Assembly: GCF_042649685.1 (NCBI RefSeq)
Contig: NZ_JBHRZT010000052.1
Coordinates: 496,001-560,000 of the forward strand
Direction: 5' to 3'
Source of the DNA: Bacillus_BA songklensis
GTDB taxonomy: Bacteria > Bacillota > Bacilli > Bacillales > Bacillaceae_H
Length of the DNA: 64,000 nt
Both the position numbers and the translations under genes were made by a program. Below the pieces are notes generated by a model. The model made no database searches. It saw only the letters and a list, made by a program, of their open reading frames with translations, and was not told the origin of the DNA. Shown here piece after piece: positions 16,963-25,635 of the stretch. Each line of letters opens with the position of its first letter. Position 1 is the stretch's first letter.

Positions 16963-17101
16963 TTTATTGCTATTAAATCACAGAATGAAAAGAATCGTCA
17001 ATATAAAAAAAGCAGGTCTGACATCCAACATGCATTTGAAATATTTCGAGAGAAGGATAAGTAAAAAGCTCAGAAAAGATGATAACCTTGCTTTAAAACT
17101 G

Positions 17102-17279
17102 AAATGAACCGTCAACGAAATCCTTGATTTCACGGGATGGTCATGACGGTTCATTTTCAGGAGGGGCTGACCCATAAGTTCAAAAAATGCTGGATTTTAT
17201 GTTTTATGCAATATGGACCGTCAATCAAAACCCTTGGTATTACTGGATTTATATAACGGTCCATGTTGCGGGGGGGGGG
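17102..17279. repeat. Composite palindromic repeat, copy A, beside an assembly gap
   Basis: AAATGAACCGTCA (17102-17114) pairs with TGACGGTTCATTT (17144-17156), followed by GGAGGGGCTGACCCATAAG and a second hairpin (17213-17220 with 17257-17264). A run of G then meets the N gap. Related copies lie at about 17566, 20158, 22731, 28672, 50147, 57299 and 60464. Confidence 0.7.
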
Positions 17280-17408
17280 NNNNNNNNNNNNNNNNNNNNN
17301 NNNNNNNNNNNNNNNNNNNNNNNNNNNNNNNNNNNNNNNNNNNNNNNNNNNNNNNNNNNNNNNNNNNNNNNNNNNNNNNNNNNNNNNNNNNNNNNNNNNN
17401 NNNNNNNN
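17280..17408. other. Assembly gap (129 N)
   Basis: Unresolved bases. The left flank is a repeat ending in poly-G, so the gap was probably caused by repeat collapse and its true length is unknown. Confidence 0.99.
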
Positions 17409-17758
17409 AAGTGAAATCCAGTTAACATATAGACATAAGGAGGATAAGTGAGTATGTTGAAAAATGGGCTGAGCTGAAGAAAAGTTAAGAGAGTAGTAAA
17501 AAGGCGATGAATCAATAGAAACGCATTCTACTTCCTCATTAAAACATGGTATTCTATAAAGGCGGGTGTCCCAAAACCACAGAGACATGTGATTTTGAGA
17601 CACGCCATCAAATGAATCGTCATAGAAAATTCAGTACAATCGATGAATTTTATGAAGGTTCATTTAGTAAAAGGATTTTTGTAATATGAAAGGACGGCCT
17701 TTCGAGTCAGTCCCCTTTGGTTTATTTGTTGAATGATTATTAGAAGGGAGGAATCCCC
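17409..17758. other. Intergenic region with a LiaI-like tail and repeat copy B
   Basis: A short plus-strand frame at about 17446-17481 reads EYVEKWAELKKS and stops; it resembles the last residues of the LiaI-like protein at 10512 (FEKQWAELKRN). It may be the end of a gene lost in the gap. At 17566-17705 a copy of the composite repeat follows (GGGTGTCCCAAAAC, then an ATGAA-GTCAT hairpin, then GAGTCAGTCCCC). Confidence 0.45.
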
Positions 17759-18490
17759 ATGTTGGACAAAAGGAAAACCGATTATATAAGCTGGATTCTT
17801 CTTATCGGAATTCTCCTATTATTACTTGAAATCTCATTTTTTAATACGGGGATCATTTTCTCCCTTTTTATATCAGTTGGCTTTATATATATCGGTCGAA
17901 AAAGACTGCCGCGTAAATCCGGCAAGATTTTATTTTGGCTTGGATTGATTGGCTTTTTTATCAATATTTTAAGCATGATGACATTCAAATTTTTTTTGCT
18001 GGCCATTCTTGTTCATGTGGTCATTCGGTTTATTCAAACAAAGAGGCATCCTGTGTACATCCAACCGGTTTTGAGGGAGCCTGAATACATGCAAGGAGGG
18101 GAATTATTAACGAAAAAGCCGTTGTTTGACAATCGGTTTATGGGCCGCCAGCAAACACCCGAACACGTATACGAATGGAACGATATCAACATCCAGGCAG
18201 GGATTGGTGACACGGTCATCGATTTAAGCTATACGGTATTGCCAAAAGGGGAAGCTGTTGTTTTCATTCGTAACTTTATAGGGAATATTCGGGTTCTCGT
18301 CCCATATGAGGTAGAAATGAGCGTTCACCATTCTGTATGGGCGGGGACGGCAAAGATTTTAAATGAATACGATTCCAAGGTGTTCAATCAAGTACTTCGA
18401 TTTCAAACATCTCAATATGAAAAAGCGGAACAAAAAGTGAAAATTATGACCTCCATGATGGTGGGCGATTTAGAGGTGAAGCGCATATGA
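17759..18490 (+). CDS. liaF: LiaF-like membrane regulator of cell-wall stress
   Basis: A 243-residue protein with four hydrophobic segments in the first 100 residues, then a cytoplasmic beta-rich domain with GIGDTVIDLSYTVLP and IGNIRVLVPYEVE, typical of LiaF/VraT. LiaF inhibits the LiaS kinase when the envelope is intact. A strong GAAGGGAGG precedes the ATG, and the stop overlaps liaS by 4 nt. Unlike B. subtilis, liaI and liaH are not directly upstream but 6 kb away. Confidence 0.9.
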   Translation: MLDKRKTDYISWILLIGILLLLLEISFFNTGIIFSLFISVGFIYIGRKRLPRKSGKILFWLGLIGFFINILSMMTFKFFLLAILVHVVIRFIQTKRHPVYIQPVLREPEYMQGGELLTKKPLFDNRFMGRQQTPEHVYEWNDINIQAGIGDTVIDLSYTVLPKGEAVVFIRNFIGNIRVLVPYEVEMSVHHSVWAGTAKILNEYDSKVFNQVLRFQTSQYEKAEQKVKIMTSMMVGDLEVKRI

Positions 18491-19533
18491 ATACAATTCA
18501 GCGGCAACTTCTTATATGCGCGTGCCTGTCTATCGTCATTTTTTTTACGTTATCAGCCGTTTTCTTTGTGTTATTCCCATTAGATGAATGGTCTTTAGTA
18601 TGGGAACGGGAAATCATGGATGTGCCATTTATCATTTTTGCTCCAAGTCTCAGCACAGCTATCGGCATTATATTTGGCATTACGTCCGGCTTTTTATGGC
18701 GCAAGCAATTGCATTCAGTGGCAGCCGGATTGCAAGATTTGGAGCAAGGCCGCCATACAGACGTGCCTCCGTCTCCTGCGCTGGAGGAATTCCGTACCAT
18801 TTGGGACCGAGTCGAAAAACTTCAAAAACAAATGATGGAACAAACGAAATTGTCCCAAAAGCTGGCCAATGAAAAAGCGGAAGATCAAGAAAAGCGCATC
18901 CAGGAAATTGTGTCACAAGAGCGTAACCGCTTAGCTCGGGAACTGCATGATTCTGTCAGTCAGCAGTTATTTGCCGCGTCCATGTTGATGTCAGCCATTA
19001 ACGAGTCAAAGCCGCTTTCTGATGACCGTGAAACGAAACAGCTGAAAATGGCGGAAGAGATGATTCACCAATCACAGCTCGAAATGCGTGCATTACTCCT
19101 TCATTTGCGCCCTGTTGCCTTAAAAGGAAAATCGCTTCAGGAAGGAATGCAAGAGCTGCTGGTCGAATTATCACAAAAAGTGCCGATGAACATAAAATGG
19201 AAAATTGAGCCAATGTCCTTGGATAAAGGAATTGAGGACCATTTATTCCGTATCCTGCAGGAATCTGTGTCTAATACTCTTCGTCATTCTAAGGCAGCCA
19301 TGCTGGAAGTATTATTGATCCATAGAGATGATTTGATTATTTTGCGGGTGGTCGATGATGGCATCGGTTTTGATGTCGAAGAAACAAAAGCAGGATCGTA
19401 CGGCTTGCAAAACATGTATGAACGAGCAGTCGAGATTGGCGGTACGATGAAAATAGTCAGTGTGAAAAATAAGGGGACACGTCTAGAGGTAAAAGTGCCG
19501 ATGATGTCTTTAAAGGGTGAAGAAAATGATTAA
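18487..19533 (+). CDS. liaS: Sensor histidine kinase LiaS
   Basis: Membrane sensor kinase of 348 residues. Two transmembrane helices (about 8-30 and 48-70) flank a very short extracellular loop, the intramembrane-sensing type. A HAMP-like linker and coiled coil follow. The dimerisation and phospho-acceptor region is RNRLARELHDSVSQQLF, with the His at about 154, and the ATPase end has LRVVDDGIGFD and GSYGLQNMYERA. With LiaR it forms the two-component pair that responds to cell-wall antibiotics. It overlaps liaF by 4 nt and liaR by 8 nt. Confidence 0.93.
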   Translation: MNTIQRQLLICACLSIVIFFTLSAVFFVLFPLDEWSLVWEREIMDVPFIIFAPSLSTAIGIIFGITSGFLWRKQLHSVAAGLQDLEQGRHTDVPPSPALEEFRTIWDRVEKLQKQMMEQTKLSQKLANEKAEDQEKRIQEIVSQERNRLARELHDSVSQQLFAASMLMSAINESKPLSDDRETKQLKMAEEMIHQSQLEMRALLLHLRPVALKGKSLQEGMQELLVELSQKVPMNIKWKIEPMSLDKGIEDHLFRILQESVSNTLRHSKAAMLEVLLIHRDDLIILRVVDDGIGFDVEETKAGSYGLQNMYERAVEIGGTMKIVSVKNKGTRLEVKVPMMSLKGEEND

Positions 19534-20158
19534 AGTATTGTTTGTCGATGATCATGAAATGGTAAGAATCGGGGTCTCTTCTTATTTATCAGCACAGCCG
19601 GATATCGAGGTAGTAGGAGAGGCAGAAGATGGAACGGAAGCGGTCGGGCTCGCGTTGGAACTTCGTCCTGATGTTATTTTGATGGATCTGGTCATGAAGC
19701 GAATGGACGGCATTGAAGCAACCAAGAAAATCATCGAAAGCTGGCCGGAAGCAAGAATTATTATTGTGACAAGCTTTTTGGATGATGAAAAAGTGTATCC
19801 GGCATTGGAAGCAGGAGCAACAAGCTATATGTTGAAAACATCAAAGGCAAGTGAAATTGCGAATGCTGTTCGTGCTACATATCACGGCCAATCAGTTTTA
19901 GAGCCGGAAGTAACAGGCAAAATGATGATTAAAATGCGTCAGCGCAATGTTCAGCTTCCTCATGAGCAACTTACTGCAAGGGAAATGGAAATTTTGCTTC
20001 TCATGGCAGAAGGAAAAACGAATCAGGAAATCGCCGATGAGCTGTTCATCGCATTAAAAACAGTGAAAACGCATGTAAGCAATATTTTAAGCAAGCTTGA
20101 AGTACAGGACCGGACACAGGCGGTCATTTATGCATTTAAACATGAGTTGGTGAAATAA
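19526..20158 (+). CDS. liaR: Response regulator LiaR (NarL/LuxR type)
   Basis: A 210-residue regulator with an N-terminal receiver (phospho-acceptor Asp at about 54 in VILMDLVMKRMDG; Lys in YMLKTSKA) and a C-terminal LuxR-type HTH (LTAREMEILLLMAEGKTNQEIADEL in two blocks, then KTVKTHVSNILSKL). MIKVLFVDDHE at 19526 is chosen as the start because AAGGGTGA lies just upstream; a GTG three codons earlier overlaps that site. Its likely target is the separate liaIH operon at 10.5 kb. Confidence 0.93.
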   Translation: MIKVLFVDDHEMVRIGVSSYLSAQPDIEVVGEAEDGTEAVGLALELRPDVILMDLVMKRMDGIEATKKIIESWPEARIIIVTSFLDDEKVYPALEAGATSYMLKTSKASEIANAVRATYHGQSVLEPEVTGKMMIKMRQRNVQLPHEQLTAREMEILLLMAEGKTNQEIADELFIALKTVKTHVSNILSKLEVQDRTQAVIYAFKHELVK

Positions 20159-20315
20159 GCGGGAGCTGACTCAAAAGTCTTCAGAAGATGATCATAATCT
20201 ATTTTTCTGCGATGAACCGTCACCGAAATCCTTGATTTTCTTGGATTTTTGATGAAGGTTCATTGCAGGAGGGTGTCCCAAGTGCGTTTTTTGTACTTGG
20301 GACACCCTCTATTAC
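20158..20315. repeat. Composite palindromic repeat, copy C
   Basis: Order: GGGAGCTGACTCAAAAG, a hairpin module (GATGAACCGTCA near 20211 with a later GATGAAGGTTCAT), then a strong stem where AGGGTGTCCCAAGT pairs with ACTTGGGACACCCT around a short loop. It follows liaR directly and probably terminates the lia transcript. Confidence 0.75.
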
Positions 20316-20324
20316 TTTAAAGCT

Positions 20325-20600
20325 TTGTATACATCGACTCTGCCGCTTTAACAAGCCACTTTCCGATATTCGTTCCTTTTTCCAACCTTATCCCCTTGAT
20401 AAATAACGGTTTTGCTTCTCCCGCTGTTTGAAACGAAAGAACAGACTTTGTATTTTGTTTAAGTGGGGAATCACACTGTCCTCATCTAGCTGTGGCTCCT
20501 AGGGGTTCGCTTTCTCGTGTAAATGCCCGATAAGATCAACTAACCCATCAGTGGGGGATGAACGAAAACCCTCACTGATGGAAGTTTCCTTTATTAGAAC
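20325..20600 (-). other. Decayed coding remnant and terminator-like palindrome
   Basis: A minus-strand frame ending at about 20325 reads GEAKPLFIKGIRLEKGTNIG then KWLVKAAESMY and stops; upstream it is broken by a frame change and a stop. The family is not recognised and it is probably a dead gene end. At 20549-20581, CCATCAGTG pairs with CACTGATGG, a possible bidirectional terminator for the MFS gene. Confidence 0.35.
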
Positions 20601-20645
20601 AACCCTTTTTCATCTTCGGTTTATGTAAGGGAAGCACATTTGTTA

Positions 20646-22082
20646 TTACTGCTTGTTTACACTTACATCCGCCCATTGTTCTTCCAATTCTTTTTCCGGT
20701 AACTTGTTGTTTTTAATGGAAAAAGAAATAACTAAGCCTACTAACGAGAGAAGTGTGATGACGATAAAGGCTATATTGACCCCATACATATCCGGATAGG
20801 GGATTTCCGGGTGCTGTTTTGCGGTCTCAGCTGTCGTGGTCATCACGGTGACAAGAATAGCGGTACCGACCGACGCTGCGATCATTTTCATTGTATTATC
20901 CATCGCAGCTCCATGGGGAATCAATCGTTTCGGCAGTTGGTTTAACGCGGCCGTTGAGACCGGCATCATTACCATCGATAAACCAAGCATCCGCACCCCG
21001 TACATAATCGTGATGAAGGTAAAGGATGTCGAGGGCCCTAAATTGGTAAAGGCAAACGAAGATGCTGTAATAATCGTTAAACCGATAATCACTAGCCATC
21101 TCGCACCGATTTTATCAAATATCCGTCCTGTGATAGGTGACATAAAGCCGGTAATCAGCGCTCCCGGTAAAATGGCCAGACCAGCTTCAAACGCTGTAAA
21201 CTCCCGCATATTTTGCATAAATAGTGGGATGAGCGTTTCTGCTCCAATCAATCCCATAAAGACAATCATTCCAATAAGTACAGCCAGCGGAAAAATCGAA
21301 TAAGTAAACACCCGGAATTCAAGCATTGGATGTTCCAATCGTAGTTGCCTTGTAATAAACAATATAAGTGTCAGCACTCCGACTCCGAGGGAGAGGAGCG
21401 TACTGGAGTCCAGCCATCCATAATTGCCGGCGCATGTAAATCCATAGAGTAATCCACCGAACCCAAATGAAGACAAAATAATTGAAAGGATATCGACTTT
21501 CGGTCTGGTTACGTCTGTCACATTTTTCAAAGCAATAAAAGCAACCAGGATATCGACGAGAGCAATCGGCAGAATAATGAAAAACAAGAGCCTCCAGGAG
21601 TAATGTTCCGTTATCCATCCAGACAAAGCTGGACCAATCGCCGGTGCAAACGAAATAACGAGTCCGATTAACCCCATCGCTGCGCCGCGCTTATGAACAG
21701 GAAAAATCATTAAAAATACCGTTTGCATAAGCGGAAGCATCACACCGGCTCCGCTTGATTGTATCATCCTTCCGAGTAATAGAATTTCAAAATTAGGAGC
21801 GACTCCCGCAACTAATGTGCCAAAGGCGAAAATACTCATGGCCGATATAAAGAGCTGCCTCGTTGAAAAACGCTCCAATAAAAAGGCGCTTACAGGGATC
21901 ATAATCCCATTCACAAGCATAAAAACAGTAGTAAGCCACTGTGCACTGTTCGCCGTAATATTCATTTCTTCCATAACGGGCGGTATCGCTGTAATCATCA
22001 GTGTTTGATTCAATATGGCGATAAAGGTTCCTGCAAGCAGAAGTGTTACAGTCGTAGACTGCTTATAATTTGATGTTTCCAT
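20646..22082 (-). CDS. DHA2-family (EmrB/QacA-like) drug exporter
   Basis: Major facilitator protein of 478 residues with 14 predicted helices. It has the MFS loop signature in LERFSTRQLF, the exporter motif C-like GLVISFAPAIGPALSGWI, and an acidic residue in the first helix region (AILNQTLMITAIPPV). Such proteins pump drugs or metabolites out by proton antiport. GAGGGAACGGAAG precedes the ATG. No regulator gene is adjacent. The substrate is unknown; B. subtilis LmrB and YhcA are similar in type. Confidence 0.88.
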   Translation of the reverse strand: METSNYKQSTTVTLLLAGTFIAILNQTLMITAIPPVMEEMNITANSAQWLTTVFMLVNGIMIPVSAFLLERFSTRQLFISAMSIFAFGTLVAGVAPNFEILLLGRMIQSSGAGVMLPLMQTVFLMIFPVHKRGAAMGLIGLVISFAPAIGPALSGWITEHYSWRLLFFIILPIALVDILVAFIALKNVTDVTRPKVDILSIILSSFGFGGLLYGFTCAGNYGWLDSSTLLSLGVGVLTLILFITRQLRLEHPMLEFRVFTYSIFPLAVLIGMIVFMGLIGAETLIPLFMQNMREFTAFEAGLAILPGALITGFMSPITGRIFDKIGARWLVIIGLTIITASSFAFTNLGPSTSFTFITIMYGVRMLGLSMVMMPVSTAALNQLPKRLIPHGAAMDNTMKMIAASVGTAILVTVMTTTAETAKQHPEIPYPDMYGVNIAFIVITLLSLVGLVISFSIKNNKLPEKELEEQWADVSVNKQ

Positions 22083-22149
22083 TCTTCCGTTCCCTCATTC
22101 CCTTTTCTATTTCTGTCTTGAAATATGATACCCCTACGAAGTTACACTT

Positions 22150-22223
22150 TAATTCAAAGAACCTTACAATTTCATAAAGTGAAACTTCATTCAGTGAAGG
22201 GTCTTACTGCCCGTTAGAGCGGG
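22150..22223 (-). repeat. Solo IS200/IS605-type end, second subfamily
   Basis: On the minus strand, TTTATCCCGCTCTAACGGG is followed by CAGTAAGACCCTTCACTG. A 20-nt block at 22174-22193 is identical, on the opposite strand, to 59714-59733. The copy at 57211-57292 shares the TTTATCCC and AATAAGACCCTCAC parts. No transposase is present. Confidence 0.55.
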
Positions 22224-22420
22224 ATAAATGGGTATGTACAAAAAATGATTGTTGCAATGCGTACTTTTACAGAGTACACGATTTTATATTAATAATCTAT
22301 TGACTTAACTTGAAAATTTCTCGCATTTTCATCGCGTAAGATGAACAAGGTCCTTCAATTATTCGTTTAGCTGTTAATATTTTTGAAAATATCTGATTTA
22401 GATGGAGAGTAACCGAAGAG

Positions 22421-22555
22421 ATGGCGAAAAAGGAAAGGGTAAAAGTATTACTTTATCTATTGATTTGGTTACTTTACTCGTACCTTATTTATTTGTTCAA
22501 TCCATTTTGTTATGATGTTCCAGGTCAGTGGGAAGATAAAATGATCAAACAATAG
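22421..22555 (+). CDS. Small single-span membrane protein, hypothetical
   Basis: A 44-residue frame begins MAKKERVKVLLYLLIWLLYS, contains one hydrophobic helix and ends in a short charged tail. The ribosome site is weak (GGAGAGTAACCGAAG). No homology is recognised. It could be a real small membrane protein or a chance frame. Confidence 0.35.
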   Translation: MAKKERVKVLLYLLIWLLYSYLIYLFNPFCYDVPGQWEDKMIKQ

Positions 22556-22607
22556 ATTAACAAATCAAGCAAAGTAAAAGGGGAAAAATGATGAATCAGG
22601 AAATAGT

Positions 22608-22716
22608 GTAAGGGATCTCTTGTTATTCTGATTAGAATAACAAGATCCCTTACGCGTAAATAATTGGACATAAATGCTTTTTATTTATGTCCAATTATTT
22701 ATGTGGATTCATATAG
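22608..22716 (+). repeat. Two-hairpin dispersed element, copy 2
   Basis: Hairpin A: GTAAGGGAT plus CTTGTTATTCT (22608-22629) with 22634-22653, one 2-nt bulge. The joining motif GCGTAAATAATT starts at 22654. Hairpin B: a perfect 19-bp stem, 22657-22675 with 22683-22701. The tail is TGTGGATTCATATAG (22702-22716). Order, joint and tail match 1711-1820 while the stems differ. Confidence 0.75.
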
Positions 22717-22921
22717 TATGAAAAATGGCAGGGGCTGAGTCAAAAGCCTTCAGGGAATGACACCCTCCACTCGGATTATTGTAAGAATTGTTGAAAATAC
22801 GAATAAACAAGAAAGGATCATATGCATCAAAAGTGAGATTATGGATTAGCTTTTTAATCTCAAATTCGAAAGAAATGAATAGTTTTATTTTTCTAGTAAG
22901 TGTTTTTGCGCCGGAACCAAT
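22717..22921. other. Intergenic region with truncated repeat copy D
   Basis: GGGGCTGAGTCAAAAGCC at 22731 and GACACCCTCC near 22760 are parts of the composite repeat with its middle missing. No gene is seen in the remaining AT-rich sequence up to the lctP stop. Confidence 0.5.
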
Positions 22922-24517
22922 TTATAATAGTAGAGCTTGAACAAAAGTAATGATGCCAGCGAGAATTAAAAATCCGATACTGTATTTTAATGTAAAACGG
23001 AATAGGTCAGCTTCTTTACCAACGAGTCCTACAGCACCTGTTGCGACCGCGATAGATTGCGGAGAAAGCATTTTTGCCATGACTCCGCCGGCAGTATTCG
23101 CTGCAACGAGAATTAACGGAAGCACTTGAATTTGGCTTGCTGTTGTTGTTTGTAAACTTCCAAATAAGGCATTGTTAGATACAACAGATCCTGTTAAGAA
23201 CACCCCAATCCATCCTAATACAGGAGATAAGAATGGAAAAATATGAGCAGTATTTGCCAAAGCCAAGCCAAGAGTAGAAGATTGGCCGGAATAGTTAGCA
23301 ACGAACGCAAAAGCAAGAACCATCATAATAGTGAAAATGGGTTTAGACAATTCTTCTATAGTTTCCATTAAAGTGTCTTTTCCAGTTTTTAAATCCATTC
23401 TTAAAATAAGCATGGCAATAATACCGGATAAAGCGATAGCTGACCCAGTCGCAGCGATTACATCCAATTTTAAGACCGCTGCATATGGTGTCGGCTCTGG
23501 AACAAGCGGAGTTGCTTTAATGACTTGATTGTGTAAGCCTGGAATTTCAATCATAAGATTTGTTTTTTCAAATAAACCCCCGGGAGCAAATAATCCTTTA
23601 AAGAAGTTTAGACTCCAAGTCGTTACCAAGAAAGTTAAAGCGATAAACGGAGACCACGCTTTTAAAACTTGACGAACAGTAAGCTTTTCTTCGACAGCCG
23701 CATCTTTTTTATTAGTTACTTTAATGTAAAATGCAAGAGATACAAGACTAACGATAGAAGCAATGATGTTCGGTAATTCAGGGCCGATAAATGTAATCGT
23801 TAAATATTGAGCAATTGCATAAGTTGCAGCTGTTACGAAAGTTGGTTTCCAAACTTCACGAACACCTTTAAATCCATCCATAATCATGACTAATAAGAAT
23901 GGTACAAAAAAAGAAATACATGGAAGAGAGTAGCCCAAAAATTTCGCGATTTCTTTTGCCTCAATACCAGAAACTTGTCCAGCTACAATGACTGGAATTC
24001 CCATTGCGCCGAATGCACCAGAAGCTGTGTTAGCAATTAAACATAATGCCGCGGCTTTTAATGGATTGAATCCTAAACCAACAAGTAAAGCCGCTGTAAT
24101 GGCAATTGGTGCACCGAAACCAGCAGCACCTTCTAAGAAAGCGTTAAAGGAAAAGGCAACCAGCAGCATTTGAAGACGGGGATCATCTGTAATAGAAACG
24201 ATTGATTGACGAATGACATCAAATTGGCCGCTTTTTACAGAGAGTTTATACAAAAATAAGGCACCGATAATAATATAAGCGATTGGCCATAACGCATATA
24301 TGATCCCGTATCCGGCAGCACCGATCACCATATTAACCGGCATTTTATAAAAAGCAACAGCAACAATAACGGAAAGAATGACGGTTAAACCGGCAGCCAT
24401 ATAGGCTTTCATTTTAAGTACGGTTAATCCTAAAAAGAAGAAAAAAATAGGAATTACTGCAATAATGGCTGACAACCATATATTTTGCATTGGGTCATAT
24501 ATTTGAGTCCACCCCAT
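22922..24517 (-). CDS. lctP: L-lactate permease
   Basis: A 531-residue membrane protein with about 13-14 helices that carries lactate (and glycolate) with protons. The N-terminus MGWTQIYDPMQNIWLSAI is characteristic of LctP, as are NAFLEGAAGFGAPIAITAAL and NTASGAFGAMGIPV. The ATG at 24517 has GAGGTG 7 nt upstream; an in-frame GTG three codons earlier overlaps that site. It lies downstream of ldh on the same strand with a stem-loop between, so the two are probably co-transcribed and share Rex-type control. Confidence 0.93.
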   Translation of the reverse strand: MGWTQIYDPMQNIWLSAIIAVIPIFFFFLGLTVLKMKAYMAAGLTVILSVIVAVAFYKMPVNMVIGAAGYGIIYALWPIAYIIIGALFLYKLSVKSGQFDVIRQSIVSITDDPRLQMLLVAFSFNAFLEGAAGFGAPIAITAALLVGLGFNPLKAAALCLIANTASGAFGAMGIPVIVAGQVSGIEAKEIAKFLGYSLPCISFFVPFLLVMIMDGFKGVREVWKPTFVTAATYAIAQYLTITFIGPELPNIIASIVSLVSLAFYIKVTNKKDAAVEEKLTVRQVLKAWSPFIALTFLVTTWSLNFFKGLFAPGGLFEKTNLMIEIPGLHNQVIKATPLVPEPTPYAAVLKLDVIAATGSAIALSGIIAMLILRMDLKTGKDTLMETIEELSKPIFTIMMVLAFAFVANYSGQSSTLGLALANTAHIFPFLSPVLGWIGVFLTGSVVSNNALFGSLQTTTASQIQVLPLILVAANTAGGVMAKMLSPQSIAVATGAVGLVGKEADLFRFTLKYSIGFLILAGIITFVQALLL

Positions 24518-24537
24518 GATATTCACCTCATTATTTT

Positions 24538-24584
24538 AAAATAAGAAGAAAGGAGAGAGTTTAGCCTCTCTTCCTACTTATTTT
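24538..24584 (-). terminator. Stem-loop between ldh and lctP
   Basis: AATAAG-AGAAAGGAGAG on one arm pairs imperfectly with CTCTCTTCCTACTTATT on the other, giving a long hairpin in the 70-nt spacer. It may attenuate transcription into lctP or stabilise the ldh message. Confidence 0.5.
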
Positions 24585-24593
24585 TTGTTAAAA

Positions 24594-25544
24594 TTAAAAT
24601 GCTTGTTCACGAGTTTCTTTTAATACGTTGGCAGAGTGTTTGAATTGTTCAAGTTCAGTTTCATTCAATTCAAGCTCAATGACTTGTTGAATACCATCTT
24701 TGTTAACCATGGCAGGCACGCCAGTGTATACATCTTCGACGCCGTATTGTCCTTCAAGAAGGGCAGATACCGTCAGGATAGAGTTTTCATCCCCTAAAAT
24801 AGCTTTTGTTACGCGCACAAGCCCCATTGCGATTCCATAGTATGTTGCACCTTTACGATTGATAATGTGATAGGCAGCATCACGTGTGTTCAAAAAAATG
24901 TTTTTCATATCCGGATGCTCGGCTACCTCCTGTACGCTATTTACATTTAAGAACTTTTGAACAGGTACGCTGCCAATTTGAGTATGACTCCAAACAGGCA
25001 GCTCTGTATCACCATGTTCACCCATAATGTAAGCATGCACGTTACGAGGGTCTACTTTGAAGTAATCGCTTAATAGGTAACGGAAGCGAGCTGAATCTAA
25101 GATCGTACCAGAACCGATTACACGTTCTTTCGGCAATCCAGATAATTTCCAAGTGACGTAAGAAAGAATGTCAACCGGGTTTGTTGCGACTAAAATGATA
25201 CCGTCAAATCCACTTTCCATAATGTTTCCGACGATTTTCTTAAAGATGTTTACGTTTTTACCAACTAAGTCTAAGCGAGTCTCACCAGGAGCTTGATTGG
25301 CACCGGCAGTGATGACAACTAAGTCAGCATCTTTACACTCTTCATAACCGCCAGCCCAAATTTTCATTGGAGATACAAACGGCATGGCGTGATTTAAGTC
25401 GCGAATTTCGCCTTCTGCTTTTTCTTGATTTATGTCAATTAACACTAATTCATTTGCGACACCTTGGTTAACCATCGCGAATGCATAACTTGCTCCTACA
25501 AATCCCGTACCGATAACTGCTACTTTTCTGCGAATGTTTTTCAT
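24594..25544 (-). CDS. ldh: L-lactate dehydrogenase
   Basis: NAD-dependent enzyme of 316 residues that reduces pyruvate to L-lactate in fermentation. The NAD fold motif is IGTGFVGASYAFAMVNQG. Arg and Asp of the active site lie in GETRLDLVGKN and TNPVDIL, and the catalytic His is at about 177 in IMGEHGDTELPVWSH. The first residue follows AAAGGTG. Two palindromic Rex-type boxes upstream fit induction when the NADH/NAD ratio is high. The lactate permease follows in the same direction. Confidence 0.96.
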   Translation of the reverse strand: MKNIRRKVAVIGTGFVGASYAFAMVNQGVANELVLIDINQEKAEGEIRDLNHAMPFVSPMKIWAGGYEECKDADLVVITAGANQAPGETRLDLVGKNVNIFKKIVGNIMESGFDGIILVATNPVDILSYVTWKLSGLPKERVIGSGTILDSARFRYLLSDYFKVDPRNVHAYIMGEHGDTELPVWSHTQIGSVPVQKFLNVNSVQEVAEHPDMKNIFLNTRDAAYHIINRKGATYYGIAMGLVRVTKAILGDENSILTVSALLEGQYGVEDVYTGVPAMVNKDGIQQVIELELNETELEQFKHSANVLKETREQAF

Positions 25545-25566
25545 TGTATTTTCACCTTTCTCCTAT

Positions 25567-25584
25567 TTGTGATTTTTTTCACAA
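25567..25584 (-). promoter_or_regulatory. Rex-type operator 1 upstream of ldh
   Basis: TTGTGA-N6-TCACAA, a perfect inverted repeat identical to the Rex consensus core, 23 nt upstream of the ldh start. FNR sites (TGTGA-N6-TCACA) look alike, but ldh is a classic Rex target. Confidence 0.85.
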
Positions 25585-25612
25585 TTAAAATATACTAAAT
25601 ACGGAGTAATAA

Positions 25613-25635
25613 CAATGTGACAAAAATCACATTGT
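25613..25635 (-). promoter_or_regulatory. Rex-type operator 2 upstream of ldh
   Basis: ACAATGTGA-N5/6-TCACATTGT, an extended 9-bp perfect inverted repeat centred 48 bp from operator 1. Two sites at this distance could bracket the promoter. Confidence 0.75.
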
